From contig NZ_JHYG01000006.1 of the NCBI RefSeq assembly GCF_000687875.1, positions 1 to 64,000 of the forward strand: a DNA stretch of 64,000 nt. The letters run 5' to 3'. The stretch comes from Acidocella facilis ATCC 35904. Lineage in GTDB: Bacteria; Pseudomonadota; Alphaproteobacteria; Acetobacterales; Acetobacteraceae. The stretch's first letter is position 1, and the number at the start of each line of letters is the position of its first letter. Position numbers and translations under genes: made by a program. Below are positions 18,760 through 27,415 of this stretch, one piece after another. The notes beneath the pieces are model-generated. The model was given only the letters and a program-made list of their open reading frames with translations, ran no database searches and was not told the DNA's origin.

Positions 18760-20067
18760 ATGGACGCGATTGTTTCTCCTGCCGGGCGCCGGCGTATCGC
18801 TGTGATCGGGGCTGGGATTTCCGGCCTGTCCTGCGCCTGGGCGCTGTCGCGCGCGCATGATGTCACCTTGTTCGAGGCGCTGCCCCGGCTGGGCGGGCAC
18901 AGCCATACGGTCGAGGTCGAGGGTACGAAGATCGATACCGGCTTCATCGTCTATAATGAGCCGGCCTACCCCAATCTCACCGCCTTGTTCGCGCATCTGG
19001 GGGTTGAGACGCGGGCGACGGATATGTCCTTCTCGGTGTCGCTGCGCGAAGGCGGGCTGGAATATGCGGGGACGGATCTGCGCGGGCTGTTCGCGCAACC
19101 GGCCAATGCGCTGCGGCCGCGATTCTGGTCGATGTTGCGGGGGATTTTGCGCTTCTATAAGCGCGCGCCGGGCGACGCCGCCGCGCTGGCCGGGGTGAGC
19201 CTGGGCGAGTATCTGCGCCATGGCGGCTATAGCGAGGCGTTTCTGCAGGACCATCTCTACCCGATGATCGCGGCGGTCTGGTCCTGCCCGGCGGGGGCGG
19301 CGGGGGATCTGCCGGCCAGTGCCTTCATCCGGTTCTGTGAAAATCATGGGCTGTTGAAGCTCACTGGCCGCCCGGTCTGGCGCAGCGTGGAGGGCGGCTC
19401 ACAGGCTTATGTCGCCAGGCTGCGGGCGGCGTTCGCGGGCGAGGTGCGGGCGGGGCAAGCCGTGGCGCAGCTGCGGCGCCTGCCTGGCGGCGTGGCGCTG
19501 CGCCTGGCGGATGGATCGGAAGAGGGGTTCGACGAGGCGGTGCTGGCCTGCCATGCGGACGAGGCGTTCGCCCTGCTGGCGGATCCCTGCGCCACGGAGG
19601 CGCAGATCCTGGGCAGTTTCCGCACCACGGCGAACGAGGTGGTGCTGCATGGCAATGCGGCGGCAATGCCGCGCCGCCGCGCCGCCTGGGCCGCCTGGAA
19701 CTATACGGGCGGCGAAGCGCATGTGGCGGTGACCTACTGGATGAACCGCTTGCAGGGCCTGGTGGGGCGGGACTGGTTCGTCACCCTCAACCCGACCCGC
19801 GCCCTGCGCGACGTGGCGCTGCGGCAAATCTTCACCCACCCGGTCTTCGACGTCGCGGCGCTGCGTGCGCAGGCGCGGATCTGGGAGATACAGGGGCTGC
19901 GCCGGACCTGGTTCTGCGGCGCCTGGTGGGGGGCGGGGTTTCACGAGGACGGGCTGCAGGCGGGGTTGGCGGTGGCGGAAGCGCTGGGGGCGCCGCGCCG
20001 GCCCTGGAACGTGCAGGGCGAATCGGCCCGCATCGCGCCGCGGCCCGCCTTCGAGGTGGCCAGGTGA
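18760..20067 (+). CDS. FAD-dependent oxidoreductase (amine oxidase / desaturase-like)
   Basis: A 435-residue flavoprotein. The Rossmann dinucleotide motif IAVIGAGISGLSCAWAL lies at about residues 12-28, followed by LFEALPRLGGHSHTV and DTGFIVYNEPAYPNL, typical of the NAD(P)-binding amine-oxidase superfamily that includes phytoene-desaturase-like enzymes. First gene of the rightward sigma-E operon with DUF1365, CFA synthase and DUF2177, a conserved neighbourhood in which it probably oxidises a membrane fatty acid derivative. The substrate is unknown. The ATG at 18760 has no upstream Shine-Dalgarno and lies 6 bases from the promoter -10, so leaderless translation is likely. Confidence 0.88.
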   Translation: MDAIVSPAGRRRIAVIGAGISGLSCAWALSRAHDVTLFEALPRLGGHSHTVEVEGTKIDTGFIVYNEPAYPNLTALFAHLGVETRATDMSFSVSLREGGLEYAGTDLRGLFAQPANALRPRFWSMLRGILRFYKRAPGDAAALAGVSLGEYLRHGGYSEAFLQDHLYPMIAAVWSCPAGAAGDLPASAFIRFCENHGLLKLTGRPVWRSVEGGSQAYVARLRAAFAGEVRAGQAVAQLRRLPGGVALRLADGSEEGFDEAVLACHADEAFALLADPCATEAQILGSFRTTANEVVLHGNAAAMPRRRAAWAAWNYTGGEAHVAVTYWMNRLQGLVGRDWFVTLNPTRALRDVALRQIFTHPVFDVAALRAQARIWEIQGLRRTWFCGAWWGAGFHEDGLQAGLAVAEALGAPRRPWNVQGESARIAPRPAFEVAR

Positions 20068-20828
20068 ACGCGCTCTATCCGGTCTGGGTCACCCATACCC
20101 GCACCCGGCCGCGCCAGCACAGCCTGGCCTACCAGGTGCCGTATCTGCTGCTGGATCTCGATGCGATGCCGCGCCTGCGCCTGTTTTCGCGCGGACGCTT
20201 CAATCTGGTGAGCTTCCGCGAGACCGACCATGGCGACGGCACCACGAATTTGCGGGGCTGGGTTGAGCGCCATCTCGCCGCGGCCGGGCTGCAGGCGGGG
20301 GCGGCGCGGATTACGCTGCTGGCAATGCCGCGCATCCTCGGGCTGGGCTTCAACCCGCTGAGCCTGTTTCTGTGCCATGATTCCGAGGGAGCGCTGCGCG
20401 CGGTGCTGTATGAGGTCAATAATACCTTCGGCCAGCGCCATAGCTATCTCTGCCCGGTAGCAGAGCAGGACGGCGCCATCCGGCAGGGGGCGGAGAAGAT
20501 TTTTTACGTCTCGCCATTCATGGAGATGGGGCTGCGCTACAGCTTCACCTTGCAGCCGCCCGGCGTCGCGCTGGGGCTGCATATCGCCGTGGCCGATGCG
20601 CAAGGGGTGATGCTGCGCGCCACCATGGCCGGGCGCCGGGTGGCGCTGACCGATGCCGCGCTGCTGCGGCTGGTGCTGGCCCAGCCCTGGGCGGGGCTGA
20701 AGGTGTTGGCCGCCATCCATTGGGAAGCGTTGAAGATCTGGCGCAAGGGGATCGGGCTGCGGCCGCGTCCGGCCGCGCCCCGTGACGAGATCAGCCAGGG
20801 CTATAGCCGTTCCAGGAGACGCGCATGA
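20064..20828 (+). CDS. DUF1365 family protein
   Basis: A 254-residue DUF1365 protein. Signature segments are ALYPVWVTHTRTRP near the N-terminus, FNPLSLFLCHD, VLYEVNNTFGQRHSYLCP and KIFYVSPFMEMGLRYSF. Its biochemical role is unknown, but it is almost always found between an FAD oxidoreductase and a CFA-synthase gene. The start is GTG at 20064, overlapping the upstream TGA (GTGA). The stop overlaps the next ATG (ATGA at 20825), so the operon is translationally coupled. Confidence 0.9.
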   Translation: MNALYPVWVTHTRTRPRQHSLAYQVPYLLLDLDAMPRLRLFSRGRFNLVSFRETDHGDGTTNLRGWVERHLAAAGLQAGAARITLLAMPRILGLGFNPLSLFLCHDSEGALRAVLYEVNNTFGQRHSYLCPVAEQDGAIRQGAEKIFYVSPFMEMGLRYSFTLQPPGVALGLHIAVADAQGVMLRATMAGRRVALTDAALLRLVLAQPWAGLKVLAAIHWEALKIWRKGIGLRPRPAAPRDEISQGYSRSRRRA

Positions 20829-22033
20829 GTGACATCGTTCAGCCCGCCATGATCCGTGCCGACAGCCGGCGCGGCTGGAGAACCGCCTTGCTGCGCCGTG
20901 CCATCGCGGGGTTGCGCTATGGCGGGCTGGTCTGCGTGACGCCCGAAGGGCACAGGCTGGAGGTGCAGGGGGATCTGCCCGGGCCGCAGGCGCGGCTGGT
21001 GCTGCATGATTGGCGGCTGCTGCGGGCTTTGGCGCTTGAGGGCGATACCGGCTTCGCCAATGCCTATATCGATGGCGGCTGGAGCAGCCCGGATCTCAGC
21101 GCGCTGCTGCAGATCTGCAATCTGAATTTCAGCGGCCAGGCGGAAGGCGCGCTCTCCGCGCCGCTGCGGGCGCTGCAAGGGTGGCGCCATAAGCGCCGGG
21201 CCAACAGCAAGGCCGGCGCGCGGCGCAACATCATGGCGCATTACGATCTCGGCAATGGCTTCTTCGCGCGCTGGCTGGATGAAAGCATGCTCTATTCATC
21301 CGGCCTGTATGAGGGCGGCGCGGCGACGCTGGAGGCGGCGCAGGCGGCGAAGCTGGCGCTGATCGCCGGGTGGCTGGCGGTTGAGCCGGGACAGAGCGTG
21401 CTGGAAATCGGCTGCGGCTGGGGCGCTCTGGCGCGGCATCTGGGCCAGCAGGGGGCGAAGGTGACCGGACTGACGATTTCCCCGGCGCAGCTGGCCTGGG
21501 GGCAGCAAGTAATCCGCGATGCCGGGCTGGAGGAGCGTGTGGAGTTGGTGCTGCGCGATTATCGCGACGAGGCCGGGCGCTATGACCGCATCGTCTCGGT
21601 GGAGATGTTCGAGGCCGTGGGCGAGGCCTATTGGCCCGGCTATTTCCAGACCTTGCGCCAGCGCCTGAAGCCGGGCGGCAAGGCGGTGTTGCAGGTGATC
21701 AGCATCGCCGCCGAACGCTTCGCGGCCTATCGGCGCAGTCCGGATTTCATCCAGAGCCATATTTTCCCCGGCGGCATGCTGCCGGCCAAGGCGCAGATCG
21801 CGGCGCAGGCGCGCGCGGCGGGGCTGGCGCCGGGCCGGGTGCGGCATTTCGGCGCCTCCTATGCCCGTACGCTGGCGGCGTGGCGGGAGCGCTTTACCGC
21901 CGCCTGGCCGGCGCTGGAGGGGCAGGGCTTCGATGAGCGGTTCCGCCGGCTCTGGGATTATTACCTCTGCTATTGCGAGGCGGGATTTCTCACCGGCAGC
22001 GTCGATGTCGGGCTTTATGAATTGCAGGGCTGA
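20825..22033 (+). CDS. cfa: Cyclopropane-fatty-acyl-phospholipid synthase (copy 2)
   Basis: A 402-residue methyltransferase close to the full length of CFA synthases, which add a methylene from SAM to double bonds of membrane phospholipid acyl chains. It shows MAHYDLGNGFFARWLDESM and LYSSGLYEGG before the SAM motif LEIGCGWGALARHL, then VSVEMFEAVGEAYW, KPGGKAVLQVI and SHIFPGGMLP. It is coupled to DUF1365 by a 4-bp overlap and lies under the sigma-E-type promoter. Cyclopropanation under oxidative or acid stress is the family's usual role. A non-cyclopropane C-methylation product cannot be ruled out. Confidence 0.9.
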   Translation: MSDIVQPAMIRADSRRGWRTALLRRAIAGLRYGGLVCVTPEGHRLEVQGDLPGPQARLVLHDWRLLRALALEGDTGFANAYIDGGWSSPDLSALLQICNLNFSGQAEGALSAPLRALQGWRHKRRANSKAGARRNIMAHYDLGNGFFARWLDESMLYSSGLYEGGAATLEAAQAAKLALIAGWLAVEPGQSVLEIGCGWGALARHLGQQGAKVTGLTISPAQLAWGQQVIRDAGLEERVELVLRDYRDEAGRYDRIVSVEMFEAVGEAYWPGYFQTLRQRLKPGGKAVLQVISIAAERFAAYRRSPDFIQSHIFPGGMLPAKAQIAAQARAAGLAPGRVRHFGASYARTLAAWRERFTAAWPALEGQGFDERFRRLWDYYLCYCEAGFLTGSVDVGLYELQG

Positions 22034-22045
22034 GAGGGGGCGCGG

Positions 22046-22444
22046 GTGAAAGTCTTCGGTCTGGCTTATCTGACGAGCGCGTTGGTGTTTCTGGGGCTGG
22101 ATGCGGTCTGGCTGAGCCAGATGGGGCCCAGGCTCTACAAGCCCTTGCTGCGCGGGCTGCTGGCGGAGCAGGTCCGGCCGGCGCCGGCGATCATCTTCTA
22201 CGGGCTCTATGTCGCCGGTATCGTCATCTTCGCGGTGCTGCCCGCGCCGCGCCCGGCGATGGCGCTGTGGCGCGGCGCGGTCTTCGGGTTGATCGCCTAT
22301 GCCACCTACGATCTGACCAATCAGGCGACGATGCGGGGCTGGCCGAGTGTGATCACCCTGGCCGATCTCGCCTGGGGGGCGTTTGCCACGGCGATCGCCG
22401 CCACAGTGGCGTGCATGATCTGCCAATGGCTGCTGCGGAGCTGA
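22046..22444 (+). CDS. DUF2177 membrane protein
   Basis: A 132-residue protein with four predicted helices and the DUF2177 motifs FLGLDAVWLSQMGPRLYKPLL and YATYDLTNQATMRGWP. Function unknown. It regularly ends sigma-E/CFA operons in alphaproteobacteria. GTG start 12 bp after the CFA stop, with a G-rich ribosome site. Last gene of the rightward operon. Confidence 0.85.
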   Translation: MKVFGLAYLTSALVFLGLDAVWLSQMGPRLYKPLLRGLLAEQVRPAPAIIFYGLYVAGIVIFAVLPAPRPAMALWRGAVFGLIAYATYDLTNQATMRGWPSVITLADLAWGAFATAIAATVACMICQWLLRS

Positions 22445-22505
22445 GGCAGCCCTCCTGTCGCTGTCAGGCTTTGACGTTGTCGCGGGAATTTGGGAATGAG
22501 TTTCC

Positions 22506-23972
22506 ATGTCCGCGCTGCCCGACCGCCATTCTGGCGATTATTTCGAATTGATGCCCGTCGCGCTGTGGGAGGAGGATCTCAGCGCCCTCAAGCTGATCAT
22601 GGCGGCGTGGCGCAGGGAGGGCATAGAGGATCTCGAAGCCTACCTGGCCGCACATCCTCACGAGATCAAGCGCTGCGCCCATTCGATCAAGATTTTGCGG
22701 GTCAATCAAAGTGCTTTGGATATGCTGGGGGCGAAAACCCATGCGGAGCTGACGGCGCATCTGGCGGTGATCATTCGTGACGATGCGTTGGCCCCCTACG
22801 CCCAGGAGCTGCTGCAGATCTGGCGCGGCCAGACGCGGTTCACCACCACCACGATGAATTATCGGCTGGATGGGACACGGATCGATATCCGCGTGAATGG
22901 CCGGATCCTGCCGGATGAGACGCAGAGCTGGTCGCGGGTGATCGTCGCCATCGAGGATGTCTCGGCCCAGGAGGATGCGCGCCGGGAGCTGGAGGCCAGC
23001 GAGCTGCAGGCGCGGGCGATGTTCAATGACTCGCCAGTCTCGCTCTGGTTTGAGAATTTCAGCCTGATCAAGGCCCGGCTGGACGAGCTGCGGCATCGCG
23101 GCATCGTCGATTTCCGCACCTTCATCGATGTGCATCCGGATTTCGTCGAGATGTGCATGCTGGATATCCATGTGCTGGATGTGAATCTTCACACGCTCAG
23201 GCTGTTTCAGGCGCGCGACAAGGCGGATCTGCTCGCGCGGCTGGATGAGGTGTTCCGCGACGAGATGCGCGGGTTTTTCGCCGAGCAGCTGGTGGCGTTG
23301 TGGGACGGCCGGCTGCGCCATGAGCGCGAGGTGCTGAATTACCGGCTGGATGGCGAGGCGCTGAACCTGATTCTGCAATTCTCGGTGATGCCGGGGCATG
23401 AGAAGGATTGGTCGAAAGTGCTGGTCTCGCTCACCGACATCACCGCCCGCAAGAAGGCCGAGGCTTATCTCGAATATCTCGGCAAGCATGACGTGCTGAC
23501 CGGTCTGTATAACCGCAGCTTCTATATGGATGAGGTAAACCGGCTGGAGCGCAAGGGGCCGTTCCCGGTCTCGGTGATCCTGATCGACCTCAACGGCATG
23601 AAGCAGGTGAATGACGAATCCGGCCATGCCGCCGGGGATGCGATGCTGCGCCGGATCGGTGAGATTCTGACCCAGGTGGTGGAAAAGCCAGGCTGTGCGG
23701 CGCGCATTGGCGGGGATGAGTTCGTGATCCTGCTGCCGGGCAAGAGCGCGCCGGAGGCCCAGGCGGTGCTGAGCGATCTGGCACGGGTGACCGAGCTGAA
23801 TAATCAGTTCCATTCCACCCAGACTCGGCTGGTTCTCTCCGTCGGCATGGCGGTTTGCAAGGCCGGCGAAAAGCTGGAGGCGGCGATTCAGCGCGCGGAT
23901 AGCGCCATGTATGCCGATAAACGCGCCTTTTACGCGACGGCGCCGGAGCTGGACCGGCGGTCGAGGATCTAA
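22506..23972 (+). CDS. Diguanylate cyclase with two tandem PAS-like sensor modules
   Basis: A 488-residue signalling enzyme predicted to make cyclic di-GMP from two GTP. Two related PAS-like units occupy about residues 12-165 and 175-320: PVALWEEDLSALK/PVSLWFENFSLIK, a HP-x-E/F segment, and MNYRLDG/LNYRLDG. They look like an internal duplication. The GGDEF domain starts near 325 (YLGKHDVLTGLYNRSFYMDE) with intact GGDEF at 402-406 and metal-site segment LIDLNGMKQVND. The inhibitory I-site RxxD expected just upstream of the active loop reads E-K-P-G, so product inhibition at that site is unlikely. No membrane segment or signal peptide, so cytoplasmic. No EAL domain. Confidence 0.9.
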   Translation: MSALPDRHSGDYFELMPVALWEEDLSALKLIMAAWRREGIEDLEAYLAAHPHEIKRCAHSIKILRVNQSALDMLGAKTHAELTAHLAVIIRDDALAPYAQELLQIWRGQTRFTTTTMNYRLDGTRIDIRVNGRILPDETQSWSRVIVAIEDVSAQEDARRELEASELQARAMFNDSPVSLWFENFSLIKARLDELRHRGIVDFRTFIDVHPDFVEMCMLDIHVLDVNLHTLRLFQARDKADLLARLDEVFRDEMRGFFAEQLVALWDGRLRHEREVLNYRLDGEALNLILQFSVMPGHEKDWSKVLVSLTDITARKKAEAYLEYLGKHDVLTGLYNRSFYMDEVNRLERKGPFPVSVILIDLNGMKQVNDESGHAAGDAMLRRIGEILTQVVEKPGCAARIGGDEFVILLPGKSAPEAQAVLSDLARVTELNNQFHSTQTRLVLSVGMAVCKAGEKLEAAIQRADSAMYADKRAFYATAPELDRRSRI

Positions 23973-24070
23973 GCCTCGAGCCCTTACACGGGCAAAAATT
24001 CTATTCCGCGCCGCGTTGTCGCCGTCAAGTTAAAAAGGGCAGTCAGACGCAGATAATTCTACCGCAAAAT

Positions 24071-24085
24071 CAACATCTAGTGTTG
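24071..24085. promoter_or_regulatory. NrdR-box-like inverted repeat upstream of the ribonucleotide reductase
   Basis: CAACATCTAGTGTTG has perfect 5-base arms around TCTAG and resembles the AT-rich NrdR boxes found before nrd genes. A GATATAGG stretch that could be a -10 lies just downstream. Only one box was found. No cobalamin riboswitch architecture was recognised in 23973-24175. Confidence 0.35.
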
Positions 24086-24175
24086 GCGACGCGATATAGG
24101 CCGAGCTATGGTGTGGCCTCACGCGAGTCTCCGCGCCGCCTCTCGGCGCGGATATGCCAGATGGGAGCAAGCGAC

Positions 24176-26506
24176 ATGGATATTCCGGCGGATTTTACGG
24201 TGTCAGAAACCAGCAAGCGTTCCATATTGGAGAGCATGGCACCGATTTCCGCGCAGATCTGGGATTCCAAATACCGGCTGAAGGATGAGACCGGCACGCC
24301 GATCGACCTGACGGTCGAGGATATGTGGCGCCGTGTTGCCCGGGCGCTGGCCGAAGTCGAGAAAGAGCCGGCCCGCTGGGAGCAGCCTTTCTTCGAGGCG
24401 CTGCAGGATTTCCGCTTCATCCCCGCCGGGCGCATCCTCTCCGGGGCCGGCACCGCGCGCCGCGTGACCCTGTTCAACTGCTTCGTGATGGGCCGCATCG
24501 AGGATGATCTGGGCATGATCTTCTCGCATCTGCGCGAGGCGGCGCTGACCATGCAGCAGGGCGGCGGCATCGGCTATGATTTCTCCTCGCTACGCCCGAA
24601 AGGCGCGCTGGTGCGCGGGGTTGGTGCCGACGCCTCCGGCCCGCTCTCCTTCATGGATGTGTGGGATTCGATGTGCCGCACCATCATGTCCGCCGGTGCC
24701 CGCCGTGGCGCGATGATGGCGGTGATGCGCTGCGACCATCCGGATGTGGAGGATTTCATCGCCGCTAAGCGCGAGCCTGGGCGGCTGCGCAATTTCAACT
24801 GCTCCGTGCTGGTGACCGACGATTTCATGGCCGCCTTGCAGGCGGATGCGCCCTGGGACCTGAAATTCGACGGCAAGACCTACCGCACCGTGCAGGCCCG
24901 TGAGCTGTGGGACAAGATCACCCGCGCCACCTATGATTATGCCGAGCCGGGGGTGATTTTCATCGACCGGATCAATAAGCGCAATAACCTCTATTATTGC
25001 GAGACGATCAACGCCACCAACCCCTGCGGCGAGCAGCCGCTGCCGCCTTACGGCGCCTGCCTGCTGGGCTCGATCAATCTCGCCAAGCTGGTGCGCAACC
25101 CGTTTGAAGCGGGCGCGCATATCGATGAGGCGGAACTGGCCAAGCTGGTCGGCACCGCCATCCGGATGATGGACAACACCATCGACGCCTCGGGCTTCCC
25201 GCTGGAGGCGCAGGCGAAGGAGGCCGAGGCGAAGCGGCGGATCGGGCTGGGCATGACCGGCCTGGCTGACGCGCTGATGATGTGTGGGCTGCGTTACGGC
25301 ACTGAAAAAGCCGCCGCCCAGGCGAGCGAATGGGCCCGCCAGGTGGAGCGCGCCGCCTATCTGGCCTCCGCCCATCTCGCCGCCGAGAAGGGCGCCTTCC
25401 CGCTTTATGACGAGGCGAAATATCTGGCTGGCGAGACGATTTCCGGGCTGGATGAAGAGGTGCGCGACACTATCGCCGCGAACGGCATCCGCAACGCGCT
25501 GCTCACCTCGATCGCGCCAACGGGCACGATCTCGCTGGTGGCGGATAACGTCTCTTCCGGCGTGGAGCCGGTGTTCGCCCTGGCCTATACCCGCAAGGTG
25601 CTGCAGCGCGATGGCTCGCGCCGCGAGGAAGAGGTGACGGATTACGCGCTGCGCCTTTACCGCCAGAAATTCGGCGCCGAGGCGGTGCTGCCGGATTATT
25701 TCGTCACTGCGCAGGATCTTGAGCCGGCCGAGCATGTGCGCATGCAGGCCGCCGTGCAGAAGCATGTGGACAGCGCGATTTCCAAGACCGTGAACGTGCC
25801 GGCCGATATCAGCTTCGAGGCCTTCCAGGAGGTGTATCTCGATGCCTATCGCAGCGGCTGCAAAGGCTGCACCACCTACCGGCCGAACGACGTGACCGGC
25901 TCGGTACTCTCGGTTTCCGCGCCCACCCCGGCGGCTGCTCCCGCCCCGACGCCGGCCGCGCCGAAGCTACTGGACGACCCGCTGGGCCTGCTCAACCGCG
26001 CCGACCGGCTGCTGGGTGCGACCTACAAGCTGCGCTGGCCCGACAGCGAGCATGCGATGTATGTCACCATCAACGATATCGAGCAGGACGGCGTGCGCCG
26101 GCCCTTCGAGGTGTTCGTGAACTCCAAGAATCTGGAGCATTATGCCTGGGTGGTGGCGCTCACCCGGATGATCTCGGCGGTGTTCCGCCGTGGCGGCGAG
26201 GTGGCGTTCGTGGCCGAGGAGCTGAAGCAGGTCTTCGACCCGCGCGGCGGCCAGTGGGCGCAGGGGCGCTATGTGCCGTCTCTGGTGGCGGCGATCGGCG
26301 ATGTGATCGAGCGGCATATGATTGAGACCGGCTTCCTGACCCTGCCGGATGACGAGCCGGCCTATGGCAAGCTGCGCGCCGAGGCGGTGACGCCAGCCAC
26401 CGGCACCGCTCTGGGCAGCCTGTGCCCGAAATGCAGCCAGCCCGGACTGGTGCGCGAGGCGGGTTGTTTGAGCTGCGTGCAATGCGGCTGGTCCAAATGC
26501 GGCTGA
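24176..26506 (+). CDS. nrdJ: Adenosylcobalamin-dependent (class II) ribonucleotide reductase
   Basis: Reduces ribonucleotides to deoxyribonucleotides with a B12-generated thiyl radical, independent of oxygen. The 776 residues cover an N-terminal segment, the catalytic barrel with Cys102 (LFNCFVMGR), the NPCGE loop with Cys284 followed by PPYGACLLGSINL, and APTGTISLVADNVSSG. A proline/alanine-rich linker follows near 580, then a TSCPD-type domain (about 605-720). A cysteine-rich tail (CPKC, CLSCVQC, CGWSKCG) probably serves as the redox-active or zinc-binding end. The ATG at 24176 has GGGAG 8 bases upstream; an earlier in-frame start lacks support. No class I nrdAB genes are seen here. Confidence 0.95.
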   Translation: MDIPADFTVSETSKRSILESMAPISAQIWDSKYRLKDETGTPIDLTVEDMWRRVARALAEVEKEPARWEQPFFEALQDFRFIPAGRILSGAGTARRVTLFNCFVMGRIEDDLGMIFSHLREAALTMQQGGGIGYDFSSLRPKGALVRGVGADASGPLSFMDVWDSMCRTIMSAGARRGAMMAVMRCDHPDVEDFIAAKREPGRLRNFNCSVLVTDDFMAALQADAPWDLKFDGKTYRTVQARELWDKITRATYDYAEPGVIFIDRINKRNNLYYCETINATNPCGEQPLPPYGACLLGSINLAKLVRNPFEAGAHIDEAELAKLVGTAIRMMDNTIDASGFPLEAQAKEAEAKRRIGLGMTGLADALMMCGLRYGTEKAAAQASEWARQVERAAYLASAHLAAEKGAFPLYDEAKYLAGETISGLDEEVRDTIAANGIRNALLTSIAPTGTISLVADNVSSGVEPVFALAYTRKVLQRDGSRREEEVTDYALRLYRQKFGAEAVLPDYFVTAQDLEPAEHVRMQAAVQKHVDSAISKTVNVPADISFEAFQEVYLDAYRSGCKGCTTYRPNDVTGSVLSVSAPTPAAAPAPTPAAPKLLDDPLGLLNRADRLLGATYKLRWPDSEHAMYVTINDIEQDGVRRPFEVFVNSKNLEHYAWVVALTRMISAVFRRGGEVAFVAEELKQVFDPRGGQWAQGRYVPSLVAAIGDVIERHMIETGFLTLPDDEPAYGKLRAEAVTPATGTALGSLCPKCSQPGLVREAGCLSCVQCGWSKCG

Positions 26507-26527
26507 GCTGAAAGCCACCGTTGAATG

Positions 26528-26555
26528 AAAAACCCCGCCAATGGCGGGGGTTTTT
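26528..26555 (+). terminator. Rho-independent terminator after nrdJ
   Basis: Hairpin AAAAACCCCGCC / GGCGGGGGTTTTT followed by a T run, 21 bp after the nrdJ stop. Strong GC stem and symmetric A/T flanks allow bidirectional use. Confidence 0.85.
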
Positions 26556-26573
26556 GTGCAAGCCCGTGTAGCC

Positions 26574-26675
26574 TAGAGCCTCAAGCGTTTAGCTTGAGGC
26601 TCTAATTTTGATGTTGGCGAGCAATTTCATGTGTTTATCTTGACGCTGCCGCGTCAATCTAAACACATATTGCTC
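26574..26675. repeat. Composite palindromic repeat, copy A
   Basis: Two inverted repeats side by side: TAGAGCCTCAAGC/GCTTGAGGCTCTA (26574-26586, 26592-26604), then a long interrupted palindrome with nested arms GAGCAAT/ATTGCTC, ATGTGTTTA/TAAACACAT and TTGACGC/GCGTCAA (26619-26675). Related sequence occurs at 61401-61517 and 48493-48556. It reaches the stop codon of the SDR gene and may serve as that gene's 3' structure. Confidence 0.75.
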
Positions 26676-27415
26676 TAAACATGCTGGCCGCCATTGATGT
26701 GGATTTCAGCCCCATTCACGTAGGAGGAGGCATCGGTGCAAAGGAAATGGATGGTCTGCGCCACTTCCGTGGGGGTGCCCAGCCGCTTCATCGGCACTTC
26801 CGCATCGACCAACTCGTCCGTGCCTTCGGAGAGGATGGCGGTGCTGATCTCGCCGGGCGCGATGGCGTTGGCGCGCACCCCACGGCTGCCGAACTCGTGC
26901 GCCATCTCGCGGGTGAGCGCGGCCAGCGCCGCCTTGGACGCGGCATAGGCGACCCCGGCAAACGGATGCACCCGCGAGCCGGCGATGGAGGTGACATTGA
27001 CGATGGAGCCCCGGGCGCGCTCCAGCTCCGGCAACAAAGCCCGGGCGAGCAGGGCGGTGGAGACCAGGTTGACGTTGAGCACCTTGGTCCAGAGCGCGGC
27101 ATCCGTCTCGATCACCCCCATGCGCCCTCCCTCCGGGCCTTTCGGCGAGATGCCAGCATTATTCACCAGAGCGTGCAGCTTGCCGCCATCCAGCCGGGCG
27201 CGGACCGCCTCGGCCAAGGCGGCAATGCCGCCCAGATCCTCAAGGTCCGCTTGCAGATGGCTCTCTCTGGCATTTGGCCAACGGCATTCCGGTGAGAAAG
27301 GCTGGCGGGAGACGGTGAGGATACGCCAGCCGCGCTCCTGAAACAGCTTCACCGCGGCATGGCCAATGCCGCGGCTGGCGCCGGTGAGCAGCAGAACGGG
27401 TTTCGGGTCGGACAT
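26675..27415 (-). CDS. SDR-family NAD(P)-dependent oxidoreductase
   Basis: A 246-residue classical short-chain dehydrogenase. The cofactor motif TGASRGIG lies at about residues 11-18, VNNAG at about 86-90, catalytic Ser in VTSIAGS, and Y-x3-K in AYAASKAAL, with the C-terminal YVNGAEIHINGG. Substrate unknown. Transcribed alone, leftward, between the RNR terminator/palindromic repeat and the divergent tonB gene. Confidence 0.9.
   Translation of the reverse strand: MSDPKPVLLLTGASRGIGHAAVKLFQERGWRILTVSRQPFSPECRWPNARESHLQADLEDLGGIAALAEAVRARLDGGKLHALVNNAGISPKGPEGGRMGVIETDAALWTKVLNVNLVSTALLARALLPELERARGSIVNVTSIAGSRVHPFAGVAYAASKAALAALTREMAHEFGSRGVRANAIAPGEISTAILSEGTDELVDAEVPMKRLGTPTEVAQTIHFLCTDASSYVNGAEIHINGGQHV

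Noticed and set aside
23973-24175. Cobalamin riboswitch before the B12-dependent reductase
   Set aside because: No B12-box-like conserved core or multi-arm structure could be recognised. The interrupted repeat at 24071 fits a protein site better.
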